A stretch of DNA of 64,000 nucleotides from Syntrophaceae bacterium UBA2251 (lineage in GTDB: Bacteria; Desulfobacterota; Syntrophia; Syntrophales; UBA2251): positions 7,710-71,709 of the forward strand of contig DDXV01000042.1 in NCBI GenBank assembly GCA_002347815.1, read 5' to 3'. The position numbers were made by a program, and so were the translations under genes. This document shows positions 63,457-64,000 of the stretch, in pieces; position 1 is the first letter of the stretch; every line of letters begins with the position of its first letter. The notes beneath the pieces are model-generated. The model was given only the letters and a program-made list of their open reading frames with translations, was not told the origin of the DNA and ran no database searches.

Positions 63457-64000
63457 CTAACTCAGTTTCTCCATGATCTCATCGGGGATGTCGAAGTTGG
63501 CGTAGACATTCTGCACATCGTCGTTGTCTTCCAGCTTTTCCATCAGTTTGAGCATCTGCTCGGCCTTGCCGGCTTCGAGTTGGACCGTGTTCTGCGGAAT
63601 CATGCCGATGCTCGCGGACAGGAGCTTGATCCCCCGCTGCTCGATGGCGCGCCGGACGGCTTCGAAGGCCCCCGGGTTCGTGATGACCTCGAACTCGTGC
63701 TCCTCCTCGCGAACATCGTCGGCCCCCGCCTCGAGCGCCAGCTCCATCAGGGCATCCTCGCCGATATCGTTCTTGTTGACGAGCAGACTTCCCTTCTTGT
63801 CGAACATCCAGGCCACGCAGCCGTTTTCGCCCAGGTTGCCGCCGTGCTTGGACAGGATGTGCCGGATCTCGGCCACCGTCCGGTTCTTGTTGTCCGTGAG
63901 AACCTCGACAAGCAGGGCCACGCCGCCCGGGCCGTATCCTTCGTAGGTTGTCTCCTCAAAACTCGACGCCCCGCCGATCTCGCCGACGCCCTTCTTGATC
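63457..64000 (-). CDS. yebC: YebC/PmpR-family protein (5' end cut by window)
   Basis: The visible 180 C-terminal residues match YebC/TACO1: YEGYGPGGVALLVEVLTDNKNRTVAEIRHILSKHGGNLGENGCVAWMF, then a C-terminal acidic domain (EKLEDNDDVQNVYANFDIP). Members were described as transcription regulators, and recent work links some to ribosome stalling relief. The N-terminal ~65 residues lie beyond the window. It heads the ruvCAB-queH operon. Confidence 0.93.
   Translation of the reverse strand, partial: IKKGVGEIGGASSFEETTYEGYGPGGVALLVEVLTDNKNRTVAEIRHILSKHGGNLGENGCVAWMFDKKGSLLVNKNDIGEDALMELALEAGADDVREEEHEFEVITNPGAFEAVRRAIEQRGIKLLSASIGMIPQNTVQLEAGKAEQMLKLMEKLEDNDDVQNVYANFDIPDEIMEKLS

Overview
The window is a GC-rich (well over 60% G+C by eye), gene-dense chromosomal segment of a Gram-negative bacterium. 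The gene mix points to Desulfobacterota (former Deltaproteobacteria), probably a relative of the syntrophic Syntrophales. Supporting points are LpxC (outer-membrane lipid A), a DUF4390-NtrY-NtrX block, yebC-ruvC-ruvA-ruvB-queH order, a beta-oxidation-like cluster with a DUF35/thiolase remnant, and a 4-hydroxybutyryl-CoA dehydratase. This placement is inferred from gene content and not from a marker-gene tree. I see no tRNA, rRNA, CRISPR array, insertion sequence or prophage.

Region by region. 1-7659 (minus strand) is an acyl-CoA catabolic cluster: a beta-keto acid cleavage enzyme, a scrambled DUF35/thiolase pseudogene, an acyl-CoA dehydrogenase, a frameshifted acyl-CoA ligase, an enoyl-CoA hydratase, a hotdog thioesterase and an Fe-S flavin dienoyl-CoA reductase cut by the window edge. 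8088-12895 holds a small unknown protein and a minus-strand set of TIM-barrel protein, DppB and DppC permeases and a GAF-PAS histidine kinase. 12976-17190 carries rsfS, comF, the heptose adenylyltransferase rfaE2, an MFS transporter and a Cys-cluster protein. 17277-19611 has a cold-shock gene with a strong promoter and long leader, a small Lys/Arg-rich protein, and a DEAD-box helicase.

19880-26928 is the most interesting stretch. It is a tightly packed, partly ATGA-overlapping operon: SpoIID/LytB-like protein, MurU-like nucleotidyltransferase, AmgK-like sugar kinase, GT2 glycosyltransferase, GNAT, DUF4922 HIT/GalT-like protein and an M15 peptidase. A convergent RlpA gene follows. Several members are peptidoglycan-related, yet the SpoIID and M15 proteins lack visible signal peptides. 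This suggests an undescribed cytoplasmic muropeptide or amino-sugar salvage pathway.

27545-38266 contains 4-hydroxybutyryl-CoA dehydratase, a DUF2892 membrane protein and recC-recB-recD. 38322-44240 contains a GAF/PAS membrane protein, a 14-blade WD40-caspase protein interrupted by a homopolymer frameshift, and a DUF1460 amidase-like protein. 44402-55099 is mostly housekeeping: DksA-like protein, priA, fmt, a cyclase-family hydrolase, rsmB, an MBL hydrolase, purC, an unknown protein with DnaJ, a DUF3568 lipoprotein and a UPF0104-type membrane protein. 55155-64000 (minus) holds an NtrX-type regulator, NtrY-type kinase, DUF4390 protein, lpxC, queH, ruvB, ruvA, ruvC and yebC (cut by the window end).

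Regulatory signals are unusually readable. At least six good sigma-70-type promoters with 17-bp spacers can be seen. Three promoters (one with ambiguous spacing) share the extended -35 sequence TTGACAnGGGGTC. Three genes carry lesions (DUF35/thiolase, acyl-CoA ligase, WD40-caspase). These may be real decay or phase variation, or consensus errors in a draft or metagenome assembly.
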